In this document: positions 1 to 8,866 of the stretch, in pieces
Position numbering within the stretch: the first letter of the stretch is position 1
Layout: each line of letters opens with the position of its first letter
Translations under genes and position numbers: made by a program
NCBI GenBank assembly: GCA_029259605.1
Contig: JAJDEV010000050.1
Span: 1 to 35,095, forward strand
Direction: 5' to 3'
DNA: 35,095 nt
Origin: Planctomycetota bacterium
GTDB taxonomy: Bacteria > Planctomycetota > UBA1135 > GCA-002686595
The notes under the pieces: generated by a model
The model's database searches: none
The model's input: only the letters and a program-made list of their open reading frames with translations
What the model was told of the DNA's origin: nothing

Positions 1-35
1 CGCCGACGTTCGCAAAGTGCCGGCAGGGGCCGAGA

Positions 36-52
36 GACCGGCGTAGCCGGTC
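36..52. other. Small perfect inverted repeat downstream of the lipoprotein gene
   Basis: GACCGG, a 5-base loop, then CCGGTC form a perfect 6-bp stem about 48 bases beyond the stop of the minus-strand lipoprotein gene. Read on the minus strand it is not followed by a T run, so it is at most a weak terminator or an RNA 3'-end structure. The remainder of bases 1-99 shows no gene. Confidence 0.25.
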
Positions 53-99
53 GATTGCAGCTTTTGGCGTGCATGCTCAGGAATGATCCGGGCTAGCGA

Positions 100-2082
100 C
101 TAGAACGTGAAGTAGCGCACGACGAGGTCCATCGCGTCGCCGTCGCCGTTCAGGTCCTCGGACGTCAGCGTCTCGTCGCAGAAGAACGCCGCGCCGCGCG
201 TACCGTTCGTGACGACGACCGAGCCGGGCAACACGCTGGACGTCGACATGAAGGTCGGATCGCAACGGTTGACCGAGTTGCGCATGAGCACGACGTCGTC
301 GAGCGCGCCGTCCTTGTTGTGGTCGATCGCGTCCTGCGCCTCGTTCACGCGGAAGAAGACGTACACGCCGGCGATCACCATCCCCGCGTTCGCCGGGTCG
401 ACCGCGAAGCCCACGCCGTCGAAGTCGAGGACGTTCGACTCGGCGAAGTCGAGCCACACGGGCAACGCATCGGTCACGTCCGCGTCCTTGAAGAACACGG
501 CGCAGTCCAGGTTGATGTTCAGCGAGCCCACCTTCGGGTTCGTGCCGGGCACCTCCTCGAGGAAGGTCGCCGCGATGCGGCCGAACGTGTTGTCGCCGGA
601 CATCCAGCTCGTGCCGGCGTACGGCTCGGACGCGCCGCTGCCCGGGTCGCCGAGGCCGTCGTTGTTGGTGTCCTCGAAGATCGACGTGCCCGACGACGCG
701 CGCGCGCCCTGGTGCGCGAAGGTCCAAACCGCCGCGAGTCCGTCCGCCGGGTCGACCCAACCGAACAGGTCGTGGTCCTGCGCCTTGCCGTCGAGATTGC
801 GCGAGTCCTGGCTCTCGTCGACGATCGCGACGAAGCGGTCGAAGAGCCCCGCAACCCCCATCGCTCCGCCCGGGATCGTGGTGTTGATCGCGAAGAGCTG
901 GGTCGTGTTCCGCGGCGGCGCGACCGGCGTCGTCGTCGACACCCACCGCAGCACCGTGTCCGCCATGTCCAGGTCGCCGTTCATGTTGCAGTTCGCGTCC
1001 GCTTCGTCGCTGAGCGTGGCGAGCGCGTCCTCCACGACGACGATGCGATCCCGTCCGGCGAGTCCCGTGTTCACGACCGTGTTGTTCAGGACGAAGTCGT
1101 CGAAGCAGAGGAAGTGCAGCACCTGGTCGTTCGCGTCGACGTCGGGCGTGCCGTCGCACGAGTCGGGCACGAGCTTGTTCGCGAACAGCCCCGGCGCGTT
1201 CAGGTTCGTCCCGCCCTGCGCCGCCTCGTCGACGAGGAAGCCCACGAGGCGATCTCCGCTGAAGTCCGTGTCCGCGGCGATCGGCGCCGCGTCGTCCGCG
1301 AGCGCGAGACCGACGAGGAGCACGGGTGTGTCGTCCTCGTTCCCGTCGAGCAACGCGAGCACGTACGCGTCGGTCATGTCGGCGTCGCCGTTCAGATCGG
1401 CGGCTTCGTTCGCCTCGTCCGCGAGCAGGAACACGAGCCCCGCCTCGAAGCCGAACACGACGGGATCCAGGGTGCCCGCGCCGGTTTCGTTCATGACCAC
1501 AACGGGCGTCGTCGGCGCGTTCTCTTCGATGCGGCGCAGCGACGTCTCGTCGCCGACCAGCGCCGCGGGAGCCGCCGAATAGATCAGCCGGTCCAGCGTC
1601 GCGACGAAGTCCTCGCCAACCGTCGACGGGTTGAGCGTGTCGACGAAGGTCAGGACCTCGGTCGCTCCGTCCCAGTGCAGCAGGACGCGATCCGCCATCC
1701 CGTTGACGCCGTTCCAGTCGACGCCGTCCGTGGCCTCGGTTACCGAGAGGAAGAACTCCTTCCCCACGATCGCGACGTCGTCGGCCGCGACGCCGACCAG
1801 CACGTCGGTGGCGTCCTCGATGTGGATCGCGCGGACCACGTCGTCGGTCGTGTCGAGGTCGCCGTTCAGATCCGTTCCGCCCGCGGTGAGCGCCTCGGAC
1901 GCGAAGTACGCCGCCCAGTCTCCCACGACGATCAACTCGGTCGCGCCCGACACGGTGCCGACGGCGGTGCGAACTTGAAACTCGTGGCGGTTCGAGCCGC
2001 CGCTGGAGCAGCCGGGGACGAGCGTGGCGGTGCACGCGAGCGTGAAGAGCAACGGGGCGAGCGAGCGAGATGTTAACGACAT
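100..2082 (-). CDS. Secreted lipoprotein with repeated D-x-N-G-D calcium-loop-like motifs
   Basis: This is a 660-residue protein not recognised as a named family. The N-terminus has a short polar start, a hydrophobic stretch (about 10-22) and LVPGC at 21-25, which reads as a lipoprotein signal with Cys25 as the lipidated residue. Pro at -2 is unusual for a lipobox. The rest is built from about eight degenerate units: a hydrophobic strand, an acidic turn, a loop of the type D-L-N-G-D-x-D-x-x-D, then V-L/V-x-x-aromatic. The loops begin near residues 71, 122, 229, 293, 366, 429, 587 and 643, and the last unit ends exactly at the C-terminus. Such loops resemble EF-hand or dockerin calcium sites, and the strand-loop rhythm suggests a beta-propeller; both are inference. 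The frame is open upstream to 2286, but ATG 2082 gives a clean signal peptide. It is divergent from the VWA gene. An extracellular or periplasmic location is likely; the function is unknown. Confidence 0.75.
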   Translation of the reverse strand: MSLTSRSLAPLLFTLACTATLVPGCSSGGSNRHEFQVRTAVGTVSGATELIVVGDWAAYFASEALTAGGTDLNGDLDTTDDVVRAIHIEDATDVLVGVAADDVAIVGKEFFLSVTEATDGVDWNGVNGMADRVLLHWDGATEVLTFVDTLNPSTVGEDFVATLDRLIYSAAPAALVGDETSLRRIEENAPTTPVVVMNETGAGTLDPVVFGFEAGLVFLLADEANEAADLNGDADMTDAYVLALLDGNEDDTPVLLVGLALADDAAPIAADTDFSGDRLVGFLVDEAAQGGTNLNAPGLFANKLVPDSCDGTPDVDANDQVLHFLCFDDFVLNNTVVNTGLAGRDRIVVVEDALATLSDEADANCNMNGDLDMADTVLRWVSTTTPVAPPRNTTQLFAINTTIPGGAMGVAGLFDRFVAIVDESQDSRNLDGKAQDHDLFGWVDPADGLAAVWTFAHQGARASSGTSIFEDTNNDGLGDPGSGASEPYAGTSWMSGDNTFGRIAATFLEEVPGTNPKVGSLNINLDCAVFFKDADVTDALPVWLDFAESNVLDFDGVGFAVDPANAGMVIAGVYVFFRVNEAQDAIDHNKDGALDDVVLMRNSVNRCDPTFMSTSSVLPGSVVVTNGTRGAAFFCDETLTSEDLNGDGDAMDLVVRYFTF

Positions 2083-2108
2083 GGAGTTCACCGGTTTGGG
2101 GGGGCGAC

Positions 2109-2114
2109 AAAATA
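2109..2114 (-). promoter_or_regulatory. Candidate -10 (TATTTT) for the lipoprotein gene
   Basis: On the minus strand TATTTT lies about 27 bases before the lipoprotein ATG in an otherwise GC-rich divergent region (2083-2260). No convincing -35 hexamer is seen 16-18 bases upstream. No clear ribosome binding site precedes ATG 2082. Confidence 0.25.
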
Positions 2115-2203
2115 GCCGCTCGAGGATCGGGGAGCGCAGTCCTTCTTGCCGTTTGACACACCGTGTGCCCGGGTGCGTTCGTAGCTTGGCGCGCTCGCTC
2201 GGG

Positions 2204-2209
2204 TACAGT
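2204..2209 (+). promoter_or_regulatory. Candidate -10 (TACAGT) for the VWA gene
   Basis: GGGTACAGTGG contains a TANNNT hexamer 52 bases before the proposed GTG start at 2261. No good -35 is seen at 16-18 bases. It belongs to the same TANNNT class found before nuoA, the gene at 17826, gltA, hutI, the CorC-type gene and ftsH in this window. Confidence 0.3.
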
Positions 2210-2260
2210 GGAAAGCACCGTTCTCGACGTGACGAGACGGTTTCTGCTGCCGCGAACGCC

Positions 2261-3823
2261 GTGCTGACGACCCTCCTCTCGATCACCCTGCTCCTCTACG
2301 GAGCGGAGTTCACGGCGCCGAGCGCGAGTGAGCGGGGCACGCCCGTTCTCCGCCCCGCGCCGGACAGCGTGAAGCTGCTGCGCGTGTGGACGCTGCGCGC
2401 GAGCCGTGCGCGCAACGGGCTCGATGAGGACGACCGCGCGAAGGTGCGCGCGCTCTTGACCGACCTCCGCGGCGTGCGTCGCGCCGAGCCCGAACGCGGC
2501 GAAGAGATCGACTTCGCGCTGCTCGACCTCGCCGGTCTGCGCTACGTCTCGACCGGCGCGAAGTCGGAGGACGGAATCGAAGCGCTGGGCACGCTCGCGC
2601 AGTTCGCCGACTGGGAGTTCGACATCCGCCGGCGCCGCGATCCGGAGGCCTTCGACGCGTGGCTGGCCGACTCCGTGCTCGGCGTCGAGGGCCAGAGCCT
2701 CGAGCGCCGCATCGCCGCCGCCAGGCTCCTACGGGGTCAATTCCGTGCATCCACGCGCGTGACGCTCCTGCGCACCGCGCGCACCGCCAAGGGCGAGCTG
2801 CGCACGGAAGCGATCGACGCGCTCTCCGGCTGGCCGGATCCGCTCGTGCACCAGTACTTCTTCGACGCGCTGGAGGACGACGGGCACGGGATCATCGAGC
2901 TCGTCGACCACCTCGAGGCCGCGCGCGAGGCGCTCGATCGACCGACGCTCGACCGCCTGCGCGACATCGTCGGCCGCCTCTACCTGTCGGAGGACTGGCG
3001 CGACGCGTCCCGCGCGCGGTCGCTCGTCCGCATGCTCGACGTCCACCGCGCCGCTCCTCTATTAATGGAAGCGCTCGCGGTCTGGCAGCGACGCGAAGAG
3101 ACGGAGGACAGCTCGAAGCGCACGGTGTCCGAGATCGTGCGCGAGCTGCAACGCATCTCCGGTCGCTCGTTTCGCGCGGCGCCGGAGCGCTGGTCCGCGT
3201 GGTGGCAGGCCGTGCTCGACGAGCGCGTCGAGCTGCCGGCGGACGTCGAAGAAGCCGGCGGCTACGTCAGCTCGACGAGCTTCTTCGGCCTCAACGTGCT
3301 CAGCGATCGCGTCCTCTTCGTGATCGATCGATCGGGGAGCATGGACGGCGCCTTCGCGACGGACGGGCGTTCGCGCTACGAGGAGGCGATCCACCAGTTC
3401 CAGCGCTTCCTCGAGAAGGCCGGCTCGGAGCTGCGCTTCGGCGTCGTTCTGTTCAGCGACAAGGGCGACCGCTGGCAAGGTGGGCTCGTTCCCGCGACGA
3501 ACGGCAACGTCGACTCGGCGGTGCGCTGGCTGCGCGGCCAACAACCGCGCGGCGGCACGCAGCTCTTCGAGGGCTTCCGGACGGCACTGCGGCTCGATCG
3601 CGACGGCAGGCTCGATCCCGCCCGCCAGGATGCCGACACCGTGATCGTGCTCTGCGACGGGGCGACCGCCCAGGGCCCCGACTGGGTCGAGCCGTGGATC
3701 CGGAGCGAGAACCCGGTGGCGCAGCTCGTCTTCCACGCGGTCCAGATCGGAGCGACCGGCGACGGGACGCTCGAGGCGCTGACCGAGCGGAGCGGGGGCG
3801 ACTTCGTGCGCGTCGGACGCTGA
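2261..3823 (+). CDS. Exported VWA-domain protein with HEAT-like N-terminal half
   Basis: The gene encodes about 520 residues if it starts at GTG 2261, where a hydrophobic segment (LLSITLLLYG) forms a signal peptide or anchor. The frame stays open to 2024, but that would overlap the divergent gene and put the signal internally. Residues about 40-310 are helical, with paired-helix character and ...RRIAAARLL... type repeats suggestive of HEAT-like units. The VWA domain begins near residue 350. The metal-ion-dependent adhesion site is intact: DRSGSM with Asp356, the Thr of GGTQLF near 433, and the Asp of LCDGAT near 466. VWA domains bind protein partners through a divalent cation; the partner here is unknown. 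It faces the calcium-loop lipoprotein across a 178-base divergent region, so the two may be co-regulated. No ribosome binding site is obvious at 2261, so the start is uncertain. Confidence 0.8.
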   Translation: MLTTLLSITLLLYGAEFTAPSASERGTPVLRPAPDSVKLLRVWTLRASRARNGLDEDDRAKVRALLTDLRGVRRAEPERGEEIDFALLDLAGLRYVSTGAKSEDGIEALGTLAQFADWEFDIRRRRDPEAFDAWLADSVLGVEGQSLERRIAAARLLRGQFRASTRVTLLRTARTAKGELRTEAIDALSGWPDPLVHQYFFDALEDDGHGIIELVDHLEAAREALDRPTLDRLRDIVGRLYLSEDWRDASRARSLVRMLDVHRAAPLLMEALAVWQRREETEDSSKRTVSEIVRELQRISGRSFRAAPERWSAWWQAVLDERVELPADVEEAGGYVSSTSFFGLNVLSDRVLFVIDRSGSMDGAFATDGRSRYEEAIHQFQRFLEKAGSELRFGVVLFSDKGDRWQGGLVPATNGNVDSAVRWLRGQQPRGGTQLFEGFRTALRLDRDGRLDPARQDADTVIVLCDGATAQGPDWVEPWIRSENPVAQLVFHAVQIGATGDGTLEALTERSGGDFVRVGR

Positions 3824-4231
3824 CAGACACAACACGTTTATAGGCAAGCACTTAAGAAGCCTCGCGCCCCGTGCCGCCGGCGTCGAGTGACGCCGACCGT
3901 CGATCGTGCGCGGATCGACCGTCGGGCGCGGCCCCCGCCTCTGCCGCGGACCCGGCCGAGGCACGCGGCAGGTTCCTCGGGAACCGCGCGGAACCGAGCG
4001 CGTGAACGCGCAGCGCAGCGCGGCGCGGCGGCCGCGAACTCGCGCCGGGAATCGTCGGAGAAGCCGCGTCCAGGTTCGACGACGGCGCGCGCGCCGCTAC
4101 ACTCTCCGTCGATTCTCTCCCGGGCATGCACAACGCTTCGGGAACGGTCCTCGATCCGCCGCGATGCACCGCTCGGATCGCCCCTTCGACCCCCTGTTCG
4201 TCCGTCCCAACCCGGCGCCCCCGGCCCGACG
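3824..4231. other. 408-base intergenic region before the nuo operon
   Basis: No credible gene is seen on either strand; open frames here are Arg/Pro/Ala-rich products of high GC. It starts with an AT-richer stretch (about 3830-3860). It then contains a perfect hairpin, GTCGATC, a 7-base loop, GATCGAC (3899-3919), not followed by a T run. It ends with the nuo promoter at 4075-4103 and a leader of about 120 bases. Confidence 0.6.
4075..4103 (+). promoter_or_regulatory. Housekeeping-type promoter of the nuo operon
   Basis: TTCGAC (4075-4080), a 17-base spacer and TACACT (4098-4103) make a plausible sigma-70-type promoter. The spacing is ideal and it is the best match in this gap. Transcription would start near 4110, giving a leader of about 120 bases before the nuoA ATG. 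Confidence 0.5.
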
Positions 4232-4606
4232 ATGCTCAGCCAATACGGCCCGATCCTCATCCTCATCGCGCTCGTCCTCGGCTTCGCCGCCGGGAACCTC
4301 GTGATCTCCGAACTGCTCGGCAAGAAGACGAGCGCGATCGGCAAGGCGGACGCGTATGAGTGCGGGATGGGATCGATCGGCAACGCGCGCCTGCGGCTGT
4401 CGATCCACTTCTATCTCGTGGCGGTGCTCTTCATCCTGTTCGATGTCGAGTCGCTCCTGCTCATCCCGTGGGCCGTGTCCGCGAAGTTCTTCGAGGCGCA
4501 AGGCGTCGGCGGAATCGTGTTCACCGAGATCGTCGGCTTCGTCGCCGTGCTCGGCATCGGACTCGCGTACGTCTGGAACAAGGGAGGCCTGTCGTGGGAT
4601 CGCTGA
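4232..4606 (+). CDS. nuoA: NADH-quinone oxidoreductase subunit A
   Basis: This is a 124-residue membrane subunit of complex I, at the junction between the peripheral and membrane arms, and of the usual family length. Three hydrophobic segments are visible (about 5-27, 59-80, 95-115). The conserved YECG loop (42-45), which lines the quinone channel, and the FDVE motif (70-73) are both present. ATG 4232 is chosen because the longer open frame upstream is Arg/Pro-rich and lies over the promoter. No Shine-Dalgarno sequence is visible. It is the first gene of a complete nuoA-N operon, and its 3' end overlaps nuoB by 13 bases. Confidence 0.95.
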   Translation: MLSQYGPILILIALVLGFAAGNLVISELLGKKTSAIGKADAYECGMGSIGNARLRLSIHFYLVAVLFILFDVESLLLIPWAVSAKFFEAQGVGGIVFTEIVGFVAVLGIGLAYVWNKGGLSWDR

Positions 4607-5214
4607 AACCGACCACCGGCGCGAACGAAGACGGCTTCTTCTCGACGCGCATGGACGCGCTCGTCAACTGGGGTCGCAAGAACAGCCTGTGGCCGATGCC
4701 GCTCGGCCTTTCGTGCTGCGGCATCGAGCTGATGGCGATGATCGGACCGAAGTTCGACATCTCGCGCTTCGGCGCCGAGGCGGCGCGCTTCAGCCCGCGG
4801 CAGTGCGATCTGATGATCGTCGCCGGGACGCTCACGTGGAAGATGGCCACCGCCGCGCGCATGGTCTACGACCAGATGCCGGAGCCCAAGTGGGTCATCG
4901 CGATGGGCGTGTGCTCGTCGACCGGCGGGATGTACGACTCGTACGCGGTCGTGCAGGGCGTCGATTCGATCCTGCCCGTCGACATCTACGTCCCGGGCTG
5001 CCCGCCGCGCCCCGACGCGGTCATCGACGCGATCCTCAAGCTGCAGAAGAAGATCGAGCGTGAGAGCCCGATGAACACGCTGTTCCACGGCGCCGACGCG
5101 AGCGACGAGCGCGGCACCGGATCGATGGAACGCGCGCCCAACGCCGCGGTGCTCGAGTCGGGTGGCGACCTGCACCCGCACGATCCGCGCGCACGCACCA
5201 CGCCCCGAAGCTGA
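4594..5214 (+). CDS. nuoB: NADH-quinone oxidoreductase subunit B (cluster N2)
   Basis: NuoB holds the terminal 4Fe-4S cluster N2 that hands electrons to quinone. The 206-residue product has all four ligands: the tandem Cys41-Cys42 in SCCGIELM, Cys107 in GVCSSTGG and Cys136 in [11 protein letters not shown] 4594 is supported by GGGAGG six bases upstream, inside nuoA, so translation is probably coupled. After the conserved core ends near residue 155 there is a polar tail of about 50 residues rich in Asp, Glu, Arg, Pro and His that carries no recognisable domain. A gap of 16 bases separates it from nuoC. Confidence 0.95.
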   Translation: MGSLKPTTGANEDGFFSTRMDALVNWGRKNSLWPMPLGLSCCGIELMAMIGPKFDISRFGAEAARFSPRQCDLMIVAGTLTWKMATAARMVYDQMPEPKWVIAMGVCSSTGGMYDSYAVVQGVDSILPVDIYVPGCPPRPDAVIDAILKLQKKIERESPMNTLFHGADASDERGTGSMERAPNAAVLESGGDLHPHDPRARTTPRS

Positions 5215-5230
5215 ACGCTCTCCCCCCGCG

Positions 5231-5797
5231 ATGACCGCGCAAGAAGAAACGCTCGACGCGACCAAGGAGCGAGTGCTCTCCGCACTCGACGGCCTGACGT
5301 ACGAGCTCGCGACGACCGCCGACGGCATGCTCTGCGTCGAGCTCGATCGCAGCCGCTTGCACGACGCGCTCGCGCGCCTGCGCGACCGCGCCGCGTTCGA
5401 AGCGCTGACGTTCATCACCGGTATCGATCGATTGTCCGAGCACGAAGTCGAGCCGCGCTTCGACGTCGTCCACCAGCTCCAATCGATCGTTCACGCCGAC
5501 CGCGTGCGCCTCCGCACGCGTGTGACGTCGACCGATGCGGCCGTCCCCACGTGCACCGACCTCTGGCCGGGCGCCGGCTTCATGGAGCGCGAGTGCTGGG
5601 ACATGTTCGGCATCGTGTTCGACGGCAACCCGGACCTGCGGCGCCTGCTCCTGCCGGACGGCTACGGCCATCACCCGCTGCGCAAGGAGTTCCCCCACCA
5701 GGGCATCGAGCCCGATCGGCTCTACCGCGAGTGGGATCGGAAGCGCCGCGAAACGTGGACGAACGACGCCAACGACGCCGCCCAACGCCCGTCGTGA
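5231..5797 (+). CDS. nuoC: NADH-quinone oxidoreductase subunit C
   Basis: This is the 30-kDa-type peripheral-arm subunit, which has no redox cofactor and packs against NuoD near the quinone site. The 188-residue product carries the family signature ERECWDMFGI and the following LLPDGYGHHPLRKEFP region (about residues 118-155). ATG 5231 follows a C-rich stretch with no Shine-Dalgarno sequence. An in-frame ATG at 5162 would overlap nuoB and adds only Arg/Pro-rich residues. NuoC and NuoD are separate here, not fused as in E. coli. Confidence 0.94.
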   Translation: MTAQEETLDATKERVLSALDGLTYELATTADGMLCVELDRSRLHDALARLRDRAAFEALTFITGIDRLSEHEVEPRFDVVHQLQSIVHADRVRLRTRVTSTDAAVPTCTDLWPGAGFMERECWDMFGIVFDGNPDLRRLLLPDGYGHHPLRKEFPHQGIEPDRLYREWDRKRRETWTNDANDAAQRPS

Positions 5798-5808
5798 CGA
5801 GGAACACT

Positions 5809-7047
5809 GTGGCTACCCGAACCTTCGAATTCACTCCGGGCCCGAACATCGACGCGCTCAAGGACGATCCCGTCCACGGCGAGTTGATGCACCTGAACCT
5901 GGGACCGCAGCACCCGGCGACGCACGGGGTGTTGCGCCTCTCCGTCGACCTCGACGGCGAGACGATGCACAACGTCGTCCCCGACGTCGGGTACCTGCAC
6001 CGCGGCAAGGAGAAGACGTGCGAGTCGCTCGGCTGGGCGAAGTTCTTCCCGCACACGGATCGGCTCGACTACGTGCAGCCGCTGATGAACAACATCGGCT
6101 ACGCGCTCGCGCTCGAGAAACTCGCCGGCCTCGAGGTGCCGCAGCGCGGCCAGGAGATCCGCGTGCTCCTGATGGAGCTCAGCCGCATCGCCGCGCACCT
6201 GATCTACCTCGGCACGACCGCGATCGACCTCGGCGCGGTCACGATGTTCTTCAACACGTTCAAGGAGCGCGAGAAGGTCTACACGATCCTCGACGCGTAC
6301 ACCGGACACCGGATGAACAACACGTACGTGCGCATCGGCGGCGTGTTCGCCGACGTCGACGACACGCTCGAGGGCATGATGCGCGAGTTCCTCGAGCAGT
6401 TCCGCGCCGAGATCGACTCGTTCGAATCGCTCCTGACCGGCAACCGCATCTGGCACGACCGCAACCGCGGCGTCGGGACAGTCTCGCGCTCCGACGCGCT
6501 CGCGTGGGCGCTGTCCGGCCCGAACCTGCGCGGCTCGGGCGAGCCCTACGATCTGCGCAAGGCGCAGCCCTACTCGGGCTACGAGGACTACGCGTTCGAA
6601 GTTCCGGTCGGCACGGTCGGCGACTGCTACGACCGCTACCTCATCCGCGTCGAGGAGATGCGCCAGTCGGTGACCATCGCGCTCCAGGCGCTCGATCGAC
6701 TGCACAAGTCGCGCGGCGGCGAGATCCTGATCGAGGATCGGCGCTACGTCCTGCCGCCGAAGCACAAGGTGCACACGTCGATGGAAGAGCTCATCTTCCA
6801 GTTCAAGATCGTGACCGACATGTGCCTGCCGCGCGGCGAGGCGTACCACGGCATCGAGTCGAGCAAGGGCGAGCTCGGCTTCTTCGTCGCGTCCGACGGA
6901 ACGCGCACGCCGCTGCGCTGCCACATCCGCGCGCCCGGCCTCTACAACGTGCAAGCCATTCCGCTCCTCGCCGAGGGGCGGCTCTTCTCCGACATGGTCG
7001 CCATCATCGGCAGCCTGGACTTCGTGATGGGCGAGGTAGATCGCTAG
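5809..7047 (+). CDS. nuoD: NADH-quinone oxidoreductase subunit D
   Basis: This is the 49-kDa-type subunit, homologous to the large subunit of NiFe hydrogenases, which forms the quinone pocket with NuoB. The 412-residue product is of normal length. Visible motifs include GPQHPATHGVLR (32-43) with the quinone-site His region, GYLHRGKEK, and the C-terminal FVMGEVDR ending expected of the family. GTG 5809 is preferred because GAGGA stands about five bases upstream; GTG 5794 in the same frame is the alternative and would overlap the nuoC stop. NuoE follows with a 2-base gap. Confidence 0.95.
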   Translation: MATRTFEFTPGPNIDALKDDPVHGELMHLNLGPQHPATHGVLRLSVDLDGETMHNVVPDVGYLHRGKEKTCESLGWAKFFPHTDRLDYVQPLMNNIGYALALEKLAGLEVPQRGQEIRVLLMELSRIAAHLIYLGTTAIDLGAVTMFFNTFKEREKVYTILDAYTGHRMNNTYVRIGGVFADVDDTLEGMMREFLEQFRAEIDSFESLLTGNRIWHDRNRGVGTVSRSDALAWALSGPNLRGSGEPYDLRKAQPYSGYEDYAFEVPVGTVGDCYDRYLIRVEEMRQSVTIALQALDRLHKSRGGEILIEDRRYVLPPKHKVHTSMEELIFQFKIVTDMCLPRGEAYHGIESSKGELGFFVASDGTRTPLRCHIRAPGLYNVQAIPLLAEGRLFSDMVAIIGSLDFVMGEVDR

Positions 7048-7049
7048 CC

Positions 7050-7540
7050 GTGACGAACGACACCGAACAACGCGGCCTGCCGGCCGCGCTCGTGACCGAG
7101 TTCGAAGAGCTCGTCGCGCACTATCCCGAGCGGCGCGCCGCGCTGATCCCGGCGCTACACCGCTGCCAGGAAGAACTCGGTGGTTGGCTCGCACCCGAGA
7201 CGCTCGAGGCGTGCGCCGAGTTCTTCGAGCTCGAGCCGGTCGAGGTCTTCGGCGTCGCGTCCTTCTATCCCATGTTCCACCTGCGCCCGGTGGGCAAGCA
7301 CGTGGTCGGCGTGTGCCACAACATCTCGTGCATGCTGCGCGGCGCGGAAGACGTGCTCGCCAAGGCGTGCGAGGTCACCGGCTGCGAGCGCCCCGGCGCG
7401 ACGTCGGAGGACGGCGCGTTCACGGTGCTGCGCGTCGAGTGCCAGGGCACGTGCACGAACGCGCCGATGTTCGACCTCGACGGCACGTACCACGAGAACC
7501 TGACGCTCGACGACGTCGAGCGCATCCTCGGAGGTGCGCG

Positions 7541-7544
<4 letters not shown>
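7050..7544 (+). CDS. nuoE: NADH-quinone oxidoreductase subunit E (cluster N1a)
   Basis: This 164-residue thioredoxin-fold subunit of the NADH dehydrogenase module carries 2Fe-2S cluster N1a. The ligand pattern C-x4-C and C-x3-C is complete (Cys89, Cys94, Cys131, Cys135). GTG 7050 begins two bases after the nuoD stop, with GAGGT about 12 bases upstream. The frame is open far upstream, but that part is the alternative-frame shadow of nuoD. The stop overlaps the nuoF start as GTGA. Confidence 0.94.

Positions 7545-8862
<1,318 letters not shown>

Positions 8863-8866
<4 letters not shown>

Noticed and set aside
77-2218. 713-codon minus-strand frame overlapping the lipoprotein gene
   Set aside because: It is Arg/Gly-rich with no motif; the neighbouring frame has a signal peptide, lipobox and structured repeats.
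3824-4231. Possible small gene or structured RNA before nuoA
   Set aside because: Frames on both strands lack motifs and start signals, and no recognisable riboswitch or tRNA secondary structure was found. Only a hairpin and a promoter are supported.
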